Assembly: GCA_002943765.1 (NCBI GenBank) | Contig: PQWQ01000004.1 | Span: 124,001 to 188,000, forward strand | Direction: 5' to 3' | DNA length: 64,000 nt | Source of the DNA: Psoroptes ovis | Lineage: Eukaryota; Arthropoda; Arachnida; Sarcoptiformes; Psoroptidae | Shown here: piece after piece, positions 49,515-62,200 of the stretch | Layout: each line of letters starts with the position of its first letter | Position numbering within the stretch: the stretch's first letter is position 1 | Notes under the pieces: generated by a model | Database searches by the model: none | The model's input: only the letters and a program-made list of their open reading frames with translations | What the model was told of the DNA's origin: nothing | Program-made: the position numbers and the translations under genes

Positions 49515-51862
49515 TGGAATTTCAATCGATTCATTTGGATTGGACTCGCAATTATTTTAGATTAATTGTGAAATTTGCTTTTTTTCAAAATGTTTATTTT
49601 AACAAAAAAAAAAAAAAATTTTTCTCGAAATTTTCAATCCATTTGAACTTTGATCAATGTTCAACGAAAAAAAAAAATGTGTAATATAATTTTTTTTTTG
49701 TTTTTTCCATTCGTTACATTTGGTTTTGTGTTTATATATGTGTATACATGCATGTATGTATATATAAATATATCAAATTCTATTCATTTATTTATTTTTG
49801 TTCATTTTTTTTAATATAAACTAAAATTTGAAAAATTGATTGATCAATCAATCAATCAATCAATTGCTTGATCGATCGATTTATCGATCTTCAAGATCAA
49901 CCAAAAAAAATCATGATGAAATTATGACTGGAGAATTATTGGTGAAAAGAGCAAATATTTCAAGATATGATAATAGCAAACAACCACAGTGCTACAATTG
50001 GCCGCTAACGCTTTGATACGTTCGCTGTGAATTTATGATTTAGTCGAATCGATTGGCGTATTCGGATGCGTTTTTTTGATTGTCATCATCCATTTAAATA
50101 TAAGCGGACGACTGACTAATGTGACTAAGATACCCATTTGAGACTGTCAATTTCAATTTCAATTCAACAAATATGATCACATATATTCACGTTGTTCAAT
50201 TTGATTGTTCTTCTTCAATCAATCAATCAATCAATCTGGCCTGATAGATTGAAATCGCTAAACGCAATATTTTATATTTTTTCGCATTTTCATTTTTAGC
50301 ATTTTCGCATTTTCGGTTTGTTTCATTTTCTTATGTTGAAATCATTCATTCATTCATTTATTAAGTACACATTTTGTGCATTGAAAAATCTTAAAATTTA
50401 AGATGAGAATCTTTTTTAATTTTTATCGATGAATTTCGATTTGAAACAAATGAAAACAAATATATTTGTAATTTAATACTTCAAAGTAATTGAAGACTTT
50501 TAATTGAGAAAATATGAAAAGCATTAAATAATTATCATAATTTCAAAATGAAAGAAATAAGATTAGCTATGTATTATCCATTCATGTATTCAACAGAAAA
50601 TAATCTCTCATATTATCATTCCAATAATCAATCATTGGCAAAATAGATTCGGCCTTTTTTTCACCCAGTATTTTTTTTTGTTCAATCATTATTCAAATTC
50701 AAATCCAATTACCTTTGGATGTGTTCATTCATTCAAAATTCAAATCAAATGCAATGATAATATTTGCTTTTTTCGAAGGAAGTGTTCAAACATGATTCAA
50801 ATAATTCAAATATGATTCAATCAAGGATTGAAAAGAGCAAGGATGATAATTAATAAATGAATGAATATATCGGACCCTTCAAAATTGATGGTTCATTGAA
50901 GAAAAAGGGCCACTGTTCAATGTTTATTTGAAATTGATTCATTTTCGCTATCGATTATTGATTATTGATTTGTTTTGTTTTCCATTGAAAATGGGATTCA
51001 ATCAATCAGTTGTCAAAAGCAAGCAAGGAGAAGAAGAAGCGAGAAAATTGGGAAAAAAAAAATCCGACGGAAACTGTTGTTGTTGTTGTTGTTGTCGTCG
51101 CTTTTTGCCCAGTATTATTATCATCATCATTGATTTATTTATATGTGGGTATATAATACCCATTTTTTTGAATATTATCAAATAATGAATGAATTGAATT
51201 GAAATAAACAATAAACATTGATAATGGAATTAATACTACGCTACTGGAAAATAAATAAATATTTTTTTTTTTTTTTAATTTCGAATCAAAATTCAATTCA
51301 TTTTGATTCATTTCGATTGATTTTGAGTGATTTTGATTGATTAATTTTTTGGTTGGTTGGTTGGTTGATTGATAATTATTCGAAATTGTTTACATGATTG
51401 GCAATGAATTTTCATTGAAACATTCAAACACATCCACAGAAAATAAATAAAAAAAAAATAAAAAATAAAAAATCCACACTTTTTCAAATGATTAAAGACT
51501 AAGACCATTTTGAAAAAACTTTGATTTTTCTTTTTGAGTCCCTTTCAAACACTTTTTGACTGACTTGATGTTTATCTTGTTTTAAGAATCTTTATTGTCT
51601 TAAGAAATTTGGAATTGAATGGAAATTTTTTGAATTTTATTTCTTAGAAAAAAAAGGAAAGCCGAGAATTATCCATGTTCATAATTTGATTTGAATTAAA
51701 GTGCGATGTATTACTTACTTGAACAAATCGATTCAAAAATAGCAAATAGAGAGCACATTAATGCAATGTGATAGCAATCATGTTAGCACATCAAAAAAAA
51801 AATTCAAAGATTTCGGATGCACAACTAACTGCAAATGAAAAAAAACTATAAATTGAATATAT

Positions 51863-51946
51863 ATCGAGTTGTACGAAAAGTTCTTGCCGTTTTTTAAATT
51901 TTTTTTTTATCCAAAAAACGGCAAGAACTTATGGGACAATCCAATA
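51863..51946. mobile_element. Palindromic MITE, copy 18 (GCCGTTTTTT subtype)
   Basis: Left CGAGTTGTACGAAAAG, right AACTTATGGGACAATCCAATA. Directly abuts copy 19. Confidence 0.8.
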
Positions 51947-52032
51947 TATTAAGTTGTCCAAAAAGTTCTTGCCAATTTTACTAATTAGTTTCTATTAAAT
52001 AAACCGGCAAAAATTTTGCGGCCAGCCTAATA
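51947..52032. mobile_element. Palindromic MITE, copy 19
   Basis: Left TATTAAGTTGTCCAAAAAG, right ATTTTGCGGCCAGCCTAATA. Head-to-tail with copy 18 and sharing its TA. Confidence 0.8.
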
Positions 52033-55000
52033 CATATATATGATTGATTGATTAATTGATTTCAAAATTTTTTCGATCAATTTTCGATTTTTTTTTCATT
52101 TTTTTTTTTTTTTTTTTGACTGAATTAAATCATTTAATAATGAATAATGCAAGCTAAATTGATAATTTGAAAAAATGCACTCAAAATATGCAATGAAATG
52201 TGTGTGTGTGTGTCTATGTACGCAACAAAATGAGAGGAAAAATTATCATAAAAAATTAATGAAATTAATGAAATTTTAAATTAAAATTTTTCGAATAAAC
52301 AAAAAAAAAAAAAAAATCAATTCGATCGATCGATCGAGATTCAATTTTGAAAATTTCGAAAATTTCAAAAATTTCGAAATTCATCCCATTTTTTTTCGTT
52401 AGTCGAATATGTGTGTATTGATCAATTGATTGATTGATTGTTTTTGTTTTTGTTTTTGTCATGAATAAATACAATTTTCAAATATTAAAAAAAAAGAGAT
52501 ATATATATTTAAAGCTTTTTCGACCATAACTGGTTCGAATCGGTTCGAATCGAATTGAACTAGTCTTAATTATTACTTACTTGCTTATTACTTTATGATT
52601 ACTTTATTTTTGTTTTCATTTTCTTATTTTTTTTTTTTTTTTGCTGCAATCAGTGTTGGAAAAAATGAATGAATCAATCAATGAATGAATTTCAACTGAT
52701 TTTCATTGTCTTTCAATTAATCATTAATATTATTATGTTTACCAATTTGATGATGATGAAAGATTCATGACTTTTGGCTGATTGATTTGATTCAATCAAT
52801 CAAACAATCAATCAGTGATTCAATCAATCACAAGACATCAAATTTATTTATTTATTTTCATATTTTTTATAATTTGTATTTATTTTTTTTTTTCATTTTT
52901 TCCAATCCAAAATATATATATGAATAAACAGTTGAAAAATTTCTGCCGTTTTTCGTTTCGATTGATTAATTGATCGATCAATCAATCAATCATAAATCAA
53001 TCAATCAATCGACCAGCCAATCCAAATAATTGAATAAATTTATCATTTTCAAAAAGCGTTGAATTTAATCGAATCAATTTTTTTTCCGGTTCTTATATTA
53101 CAAAATTGAGTTTTACTTATGATGATGATGATGATGATCAAAAACTGTCAAATTGACATCAACCTATTTTTTCCCTATTTCTGAACCGATCGACTGCTAA
53201 TCTATCAATGAATGAAATGATTTTTTTTGAAATTATCACTTTGCCCATATAATTATCCATAATTTACCCATGATAGTTCAAAGTTCAGTTATGATGTTTT
53301 CCTTCGAGAAAAAGAAGAAGAAGAAGAAGAAGAAGAATAATCTGGAATGAATCTTTTCTGGAAGAAAAAAAAAATAAACTAGTCAAAAGTACATTTTTGT
53401 TTTTTTTTTGACTAGTGTTTGCTTGAATTGTTTGATAAATTGATTTTTATTTCAAAGAGAAACGATGTTTCCATTTTGAACATTTCGAAATATTTGACAG
53501 AACAAAAAAAAAAGGCTTGACTTGTTGTTGTTGTTGTGATTATATTGATTATTTTGAATCAATCAAATAATAATAATAATAATCATCATCATCGTCGTTG
53601 AAAAAAATATATATCAGTCAAATTTTGTTGTTTGTTTGTTTGTTTGTCACATATATGTATATTTGAGACGTCCTATGTTGATTGATTGTATTTTTGATTG
53701 ATTTTTTTTTCTTATCGGTGATTATTATTGATGTGGATGATGATGATGATGGTGTGGATGATGATGATTGTAACCAGAAAATTCGGATGAATGGATTTCG
53801 GACAAAAAAAAATCAAATCAAATCAGCCAAACAATAATAATAACAACAACAACAAATGAAAAATATCGACTGATTGATTACCCATTGACTTATTGACTTA
53901 AAATGACATGACATATATTCATCATTTCATGAAAGAAATAAAGAAAGAAAGAAAGAAAAAATTTTCATCATCAAAATCAAAAATGACCCTTGTAAATGAT
54001 GGAATTGGACTTGATGAACATTCAGAAATTATTTAGTTTCCATTCGTATTCGTTAAACGTGAATTGTCAAAACATTTTTTTTTTATATTTCGTACATATT
54101 TCTCATAATCAAATCAAATCAAATCAATCAATCACTATTTATAGATTATTGATTTGCAATACTAGTTTTTCTTTTCGCTTTTACGATTCTGATCAATCGA
54201 TTCATTCGATCAAAGCTTAGCATTGGTATATGATTGAATAAAAGCATTTTTTTTTTGGAAAATATCTCGAATGAAGCAATATGAATGAAATGTAATTTTG
54301 ACAAGTGACGAGAAAATCAATCGATCGATCAGATCAGTTGATCATAGTTGATTAGTTGATTGGTTGAATTGAAATTTTTTCTTTTTTTTTTGAAATTAAT
54401 CCTTGATCAATCATTTTGTTCTCGCTTTCGAAACATTTATCTCAAAATTGATCGATCGAATGAATTCAATGATTGAAATTTGTTTATTATAATCATCGAG
54501 TTGTGTGTGTTCGTACATTCATTTTATTTGTTGATTGATTGATGAAAGATCAAGATTAGAAAAAATATAAAATATAATTATTATCATATTTAATTATTTT
54601 CTTTAGATTTTAAATCACGTTTGATTGATTTCACCATACACAATCACCATTGATATATGTGGAAAAATTTAATCGAATGATACAATTACATTTGGGGCCA
54701 TTGACTTCAACGGAAATATTTGCATTCAATAAATTGTCAATTCTTATTTGATTGAGAAAACTTGAATCATTTTTGTACAAAAATGTTGATCTGATTGACG
54801 GTAATAATTATAACGATGCTAATGGGTTACTAAATAATGAACAAATGAATGTCAAAGGTGCAAATAATTGTGTTAAGGCAACTTTATTCTCATTTTGTTT
54901 TCAAGTAATATGTGATTGTCTTATGCCAATCAAATCAAACTTTGAGATTAAATCAATTTCATTTTTTCAAATCAAATCAATCAGCCAACGATTTAATTTT

Positions 55001-58000
55001 TTTTTTTTTGAATATCAATCAGTCAATCAAATAAATAATACTAAGATATGACTATCCTGAATTTAAAAAAAATCGAACAAAACAAATTTAAAATTAATAA
55101 AAGGTTAATGTCATCACAAATAGGTTTCATATCGATATATATATTTGGGTGTGTGTAGACTTTTCTTATTTAATTTCAATTAAATCAAACAATTAATCAA
55201 TCAATTCGATTGATTAATTGAATTCAAATTCACCAAAATAAAATCACGTAATTTTGTGTGATTTTGAATTAAAACTCTTTGTTTATCAATGGTGAAATTG
55301 TTTTCATTTGAATTCTTTTCAATGCAAAACAACATCAACACAGTGACCGATAATAGCAGCAGCAAATAATAATGGATTGATTCAAATGATGACTAGTTAA
55401 TCAATCAATCATTTGATTTGATTTGATTGATCAATAAATGAATAAAATGAATGAATGAATGAATGAATATAAATATAGAAAATTAAAACAACAAAAATAA
55501 AAAATAAAAAATGTTTTTTCGATGGTCGATGACTTGATTTGATTATAGTTTTTTTTTCGTAATGAAAATTCGATCGATCGATATTCGATTGAACGAATGA
55601 TCCAAATCAATCAATCAATCAATCATAAAAATTTTTTTTTGTTTATATTTAAATTTTGAAATTTGATCGAATGAATCAAAGCCTCCATAACCATTACCCA
55701 TTATTGACTGGACATTGTTTGATTGAAACGTATCGTTTTCATATTTTCTCAAATATCATTTGGTAAAATTTTTAAACCATTTTGAATGGCATTGAATTTT
55801 TTCTTTTTTCTTTTCTTCAAAGAAGTTTAATCAATCAAATTTTTGTCATTGATTTTTGCTTTGATTATCGTACATTTTAAATGCACAGAAGCAAACGCAC
55901 ATCAATCGAATCAATCAATCAATCAATCATTCACTGGTGGTAATCGGAAAATTTTTTTTTTAAAAATCAAATTTTTCAAAATTACAAGTGCGTATGAACG
56001 GAAATTATTAATTGTGAAATATAATTTTTCAAAATGCATTCACAAATTGATTAATTGATTCTGATAATCAATTTATTGATGTTCAAATCGTAAATTTTTC
56101 CATTCATTCTAAGACATTTCCATGAGAAATTTCGAATTGAATTCTAAGACTTTTTACGAATATTTTCATTGAAAGATCTGAGTTACAATATTTTGGCTTT
56201 AATATCGGTATTTTAGGCAAAATTTTTTTTTTCGCTTAGCCAAAACAAAATGGAATCGCTCAGTTATTGTGTGTTTTTCAATTATCGGAATGTGAGAATT
56301 AAATAAACAAAATAATTGAATAAATAAACAAATAAACAAAAAAAAACTTGATTATTTACTCAAACACACAGAGAGAGAGGCTCAATACAAATTAGATAGC
56401 CCAAATAAATCGAATAATCGAGACTTTGATCATTTTCATTTTCAATTTTTTTTTTTTTTACATAATCGATCAATTGATTCAATGAGAGTAAACAACACAG
56501 CAAATAAAAAATATTGCTGGTGATGGTGTTGGTGATGATGGTGATATCAAAAATACATTTAGGCACATATTGAATATGAACACATACATACATTGTATTC
56601 GATGGTATTTTCATTACATAGATTCACAAAATTTCAAATTTCAAAATATTTTTCAAACACACACAGAGAGAATACGATTGAGATAATATGTCGAATTTGT
56701 TTTCATGATCAACATTATTTGATTCATCATCATCATCATAATTATCACATGTATATGAATGAATTCATTATCGACATGTTTGATTGATGTTCACTGTCGT
56801 GGACTGTTTTTTTTTTTTTTGTTCAAAATCAATTCTACATAATGATTTTCATTCATTCACATCAGTTTTATTCATTCATTCATTCATTCACCAACAGTGA
56901 AATTTTCAAGTTTTATCCCTTGTGATTACCCTGTGGTCTATTAGTGGACATCAAGCACATGTCAACATTCACCTTTTCATATGGTGTTATTTTGAATTTA
57001 AGGTGGAAAAATTGTCAACTTTTAATCACTCAGTGTTTTGTGGTGTATTTTGAATATATTTAACTGAATATATTTAATCTATTTTAATGAAATTAAACAA
57101 CCAAATAAGTGATGTTCATTTATTTGTTTGATCTAAACTGTACAAAACAATCGAATTGAATCAAATTAAAATTGATTCATATATGATTTTGTGAATGTGA
57201 ATGTATGGCAGCTATAGTCATTAATATTATTATTTGCTTAAATGACAAATTTGAAACAAACAAACATACAGAGGCAAATATTGCTTGCAATATATTTATT
57301 TTGACTGTTTTTTTTTATTTTTATTGTTTATTGTGATTCCTTTAAGGCATTATTACATTGATTGATTGAATTGAATCAATATTTTGACTAAATGTGAGAT
57401 ATTTGATCTAAAAAAAAAATCTTTGATTTATCCATTTACTTCTATCAATCAATCAATCGATCAACACAACAAACATCAGCAATGAATGAATCGAAATTTA
57501 ATACGGAAATTTCAAAAATTATTTTTTTTTTTGGCACAAATATTTTTGATTAATACAAATTTGGAATGAAATTTTTCAATAATTTCTTCTCCTCGACAAC
57601 CAAAAATGTAATTTACAAGTCAATTGAAAGTACAAGAGAAGAAATGGCAACCGCAATGGTATTGGCAGTGGCAATGACAGCAATGTGTGTGTGCGTGTGT
57701 GTAGCCAAATTTTGAAACAAAAAAAAAATCAAAGAAATCAAAAACTTGATGAATTAATTTCGAGCGATAATCGAAATTATATCAAATTTTAAGAAAAAAC
57801 TTAGTCTAAAAGTCTTAAATATTCTGATTTGATTTTGATCAATTTGATTTGATAAAATTATCAATTTTCTTCAACAATTTCACTTTGAAGAAATCTGCAT
57901 TTTTCATTTCTTAAAATTTGATAAAATTTGTCATAGTGGTTAGTTGGTTGGTTAGTTGGTAGATTGGTACTGTAATAATGTTTTTTTTTTTTGGTTATTT

Positions 58001-58108
58001 TGTTTCTTTGATGATAAACAAATCATATATCAAACAAACAAATAAATTCAAATACAAATACAAACAAACAAATACTTTGCACGATATTTATTCCCGAAAT
58101 TATTTGTG

Positions 58109-58113
<5 letters not shown>

Positions 58114-58145
<32 letters not shown>
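58114..58145. repeat. TG microsatellite
   Basis: About 16 uninterrupted TG units, the longest dinucleotide run in the window. Confidence 0.9.
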
Positions 58146-58146
<1 letters not shown>

Positions 58147-59257
58147 TGTGCATATGTTTGTTTGTATATATTGACAAACACAAAAAAATGAGAGCCATAT
58201 TTGATAATTGTGATAAATAAAGCGAATGAATATTTGAACAATATTTTTTTTTTTGAAATAATTTCGATTTGATGACAAATAATTTATTTCTTATGTACAA
58301 CTTGAACACATCGAAACAACCTTTCAAATAAAATTTAAAAAAAAAATCATCATCCAAAGCAAAACAAAATTTAAAACGACAATGGCAACGATGACTAACT
58401 ACTACAAAACACCAACAAATACATACATGCTGCATTGAAATTTGCAACTGAAATTTTGACTAATTTTTAAAAAATAGCTTATAAATTGCTATTTTATTGT
58501 TTTCTTTCAAAAAACAGTGATCAAAAGTTTGCGGTGTTTAAAAGTGATCTTGTTTTGAAACAGCTACTCAATTTTCAACCGAATATCAAGAAAATAATCT
58601 TGAAAAAAAAAATTTTGAATATTGCTGAATAAGTAGAAATAATAATTATTTAAAAAGAAAAAAAAATGTTAAAATGTCATCTAAATCATCATTAATATCT
58701 ATTATATCATTATTATCATCAATAATATTTAGAATTGATAAAATTGATATATCATCAACATCAGCATCATTATCGATATTATTATTGTTTTCAATACACA
58801 GGTGAACTTGAATTTTTTTTTTTTTTTTTTTTTTTGAAGACAATAACCATGACTTTTTGGTTCATTCGTTTTTGGTTGTTTTGTTTATTTTGTTTTTGTT
58901 TTCATTGTTTTAACATTGAACTATTGAAACTATTGAAATAATTTTGGACTATCGATCAATTGATCATTTGATCAATCTTTTTCATCAATCGAAAATATTT
59001 CGTTATATTGAATCCGATAAACACACAAAGGTTGTGATATATGAGCCCGAATAATTCGAAAAAAAATAATTAAAATACGTGTCACTTGAAAAAAAAGTAT
59101 CAAATTTTTTTTTTCGACCATATTCAAGTGTGAAATTATTTATTTAAAAAAAATAAATAAATAATTTCTACGCCATCTACTACCACTTGATAGAAGAGAT
59201 ATCAATTTTTGTTTAAAATTTTCGGATAATCAAAAATATTGAAAAATTATTGAAAAA

Positions 59258-62200
59258 ATGCAGCAACAAATGCGTTATGAAGCTGAATATTTTGATGATA
59301 AAAAACGTTTATTACGTGCAATATTCAATGAAACATTGGTACAGTGTAATGATGCTGTACATAAACGTAATATCAGTAAAGGTATGTGTGTTCATTTTCT
59401 TAATTATTAATTATTGTTTTAAAATTGTATGAAAATAATAAAAGATGAATCAAATGATAATACAATATGTTCAAAGCAATACAATTTGAATTTTTTTTTT
59501 TTGCCACAAAACTTGTGTACAATCAGTTTAGGGCAAAATAATTTATATTGATCGATTGAAAATGTATGATTGATTGAATTTAATTAATTTTTTTTCTCAG
59601 AAAAATATCAAGAAATGTCATTGAAATTCGATGATGAACGTTACATTCGTAATATGCTGGATAATCCAATATCGATTGTGCTGTTAGGCAATCGACCTTG
59701 TGTGAAAGCTCGTATAGTTAATTATATGCTTGGTTATGAGCTATTACCGGTAAGTTTTGGCAAATTTTTTTTCCTGCTTGATTCCGGTCAATTTTATATT
59801 CTTAATTTAAAGGTTTTCGATGTTTATGATCCGGATTATAAACATGCAAGACGCGCAGTACGCATTCAATATGGAACACAAAGACGTTTAGCATTTTGTA
59901 TAAGGCATTTTGAATTATTAGAATGCTCACCTTTGCATACTGAGCGTGTTGTTTCTTTTGAAGATCTTCGTTTAGATTTTCTACAAGATGATCCATCATT
60001 AGTAGCATCAGCAGCCAAAGATGCACATGACGATTTATTATCATCAAATCCTGAGCTATCAGACAGATATTCGCATGGTTTACAAACATCGCTTGTGAAT
60101 GGTGATCAAAGTGGCATCAATGGTGGCAGTGGTGGTAGTAATGCATCTAGTGGTCTTGATTCAGCTGGAAATGATCAATCAACGAACACACCCACAACTC
60201 TATCATTCAACTCTTTATGTTCATTGATTAAATCAGCACCGACAACATCGACAAATGTTGATTGTCATCAGAATGGCGTACGATTAGCACCTCAACATCA
60301 ACCACAATCATCAAAATTGAATGCAACCATAGCAAACAATACGGGTGTTACATCAGTGGCGGCTGCTGTTAATCATGTGATACAAAATGGTGGTGTCGGT
60401 CATCATCATGGTCATTCATCAGGTTATTCTAGTCAACAAAATGTTAACCTGTTATTGCAACAACGTGCACAATCTGGTGTTGGACATATTGTTAATGAAA
60501 TCACCAATGTTGATGGAATTACAACCAATAAACCAACGACCACTAATTTGAAATCAAGTTTTGTACCTTATGATGATCTTGAAGATGATGACGATGACGA
60601 CGATGATGATGATGATGATGATGATGATATCGATTTTGGTGATGATGAAATGATAAGTCAAACTGATTATGTTAATGAAATGACTACCATGGAAATTGTT
60701 TTGCCGCATGAATTATTGGAGAAAAATTTACAAATACGCGTAGCACCTGATGTTGAATCGTTCGATTTAATATATCGTACAACATTTAGCCGCACAAATC
60801 CAATCATCATTTATTGTTTTGATCGTTCAGATGAAATGTTGACCGATACTGATCGCCGTCATTTGCAACAATTAAGGCAACGTATGCCTTCTACTCCGAT
60901 ATTTTTTGCTCACATAATGGACTTTAATTCAGTTTATTTTCATCATCCAGCTGGTTTATATCCATATCACAATGCCCATGCATCATATCCATCGCCTAGT
61001 CCGAATAGATCACAGGCACATTATCCATCATCAAACATGTATCGTTTCATGGATTCGCCAGCTCCACCAAGTAGAATATCAGCCAAAATATCGAATGTTA
61101 AGCAACTACATCAACAGCAATTGCTACAATTACAGCAACAACAACAACAAATTGCTGAACAAATGAATATGGACAACAAATGTAATAAGAAAAATCAACC
61201 AACAGGTAATTCGTGTTCAGCTGAATTCATTTCAAATATTACGAATACTAATAACAGCAACAATCAAACAAATGAGACAACTAAATCAGCTAAAACTAGA
61301 GTCCCAGCTAGACGAAATACACATTGTTTAGGAGATGAACCGATCGGCTCATCATTGAAACGTTCAGAATCAACATCATCAACTCATTCATCACCATGTA
61401 CATTACAATCATCACAATTTCCACGTAGTAATAGTGGAGCCGCAACACCAACAGCAAACACAACAACAAGCATCAGTATGCTTGGTATAAATAGCAGTAA
61501 TAATTATAGCAACAAATCATCATCATCACAATCATATTTACAAGGTTCTGAATTTATTTGGAAGCAATTGAAAGAAATGGGATTCTTTCAAGAAATGCCA
61601 TCAACAACAGCATTACAAGCACCATTTGATCGTCGACAAAAATATCAATCGAATGGCTATTATATCATAAATGATAGACCTTTCAAATATTCAAAACAAA
61701 ACACAGACAATGGAATGGATGTTTCATCACGTTTCATTTGCCATTCATATGAATTTTGTTATTTTGTCGATTTTTTTCGTTCAATATTAAAATCAAATTT
61801 AGTCGTTGCGGCAACGTTATTGAATGAAATTCACAATCAATTCATACAATATTACATATTCACTGCATTCGATATGACATGGAATTTAAATTATAGCATT
61901 CCTAAACGGCTAGAATATGCTCGTAATAAAGAAGCTGAGCTTTATATGTCATTGATGGGCATCGCTAATCGTAAACAAGAAGAAATTCGACAACTAATTG
62001 GTGAAACATTACAATTTATGCGTGATGATATTCTAGAACAAGCAGCCAATTATCAATTCAGTAATCCATTATTTAATCAAACTGATCATCAAACAATGGT
62101 ATCGGCCAATGAAATGAAACAATGTGCCGAAGAGATACATGATTTTGTATTTATGACATTAAATCGTGCCATTGCCATCAAGCTGATTAGTTCGGTTGAT

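Larger units (their letters stand above)
49515..59257. other. Long stretch without a firm gene
   Basis: About 9.7 kb of AT-rich DNA with very frequent GATT/AATC runs, CA/TG runs (58114-58145), a GAA run near 53310 and the MITE pair at 51863-52032. Three weak hints of function are reported as findings: a promoter-like patch at 49970-50160, a small ORF from 50991 with a poly-Cys run, and an interrupted reading frame at 54677-54930. Nothing I would call a gene. Confidence 0.5.

Noticed and set aside
52525..52560. tRNA B-box-like GGTTCGAATCGGTTCGAATC
   Set aside because: No A-box at the right distance and no cloverleaf arms; it is a short direct repeat of GGTTCGAATC.
58023..58447. Overlapping minus-strand frames with poly His-Thr
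   Set aside because: Translations of the TG microsatellite at 58114-58145.
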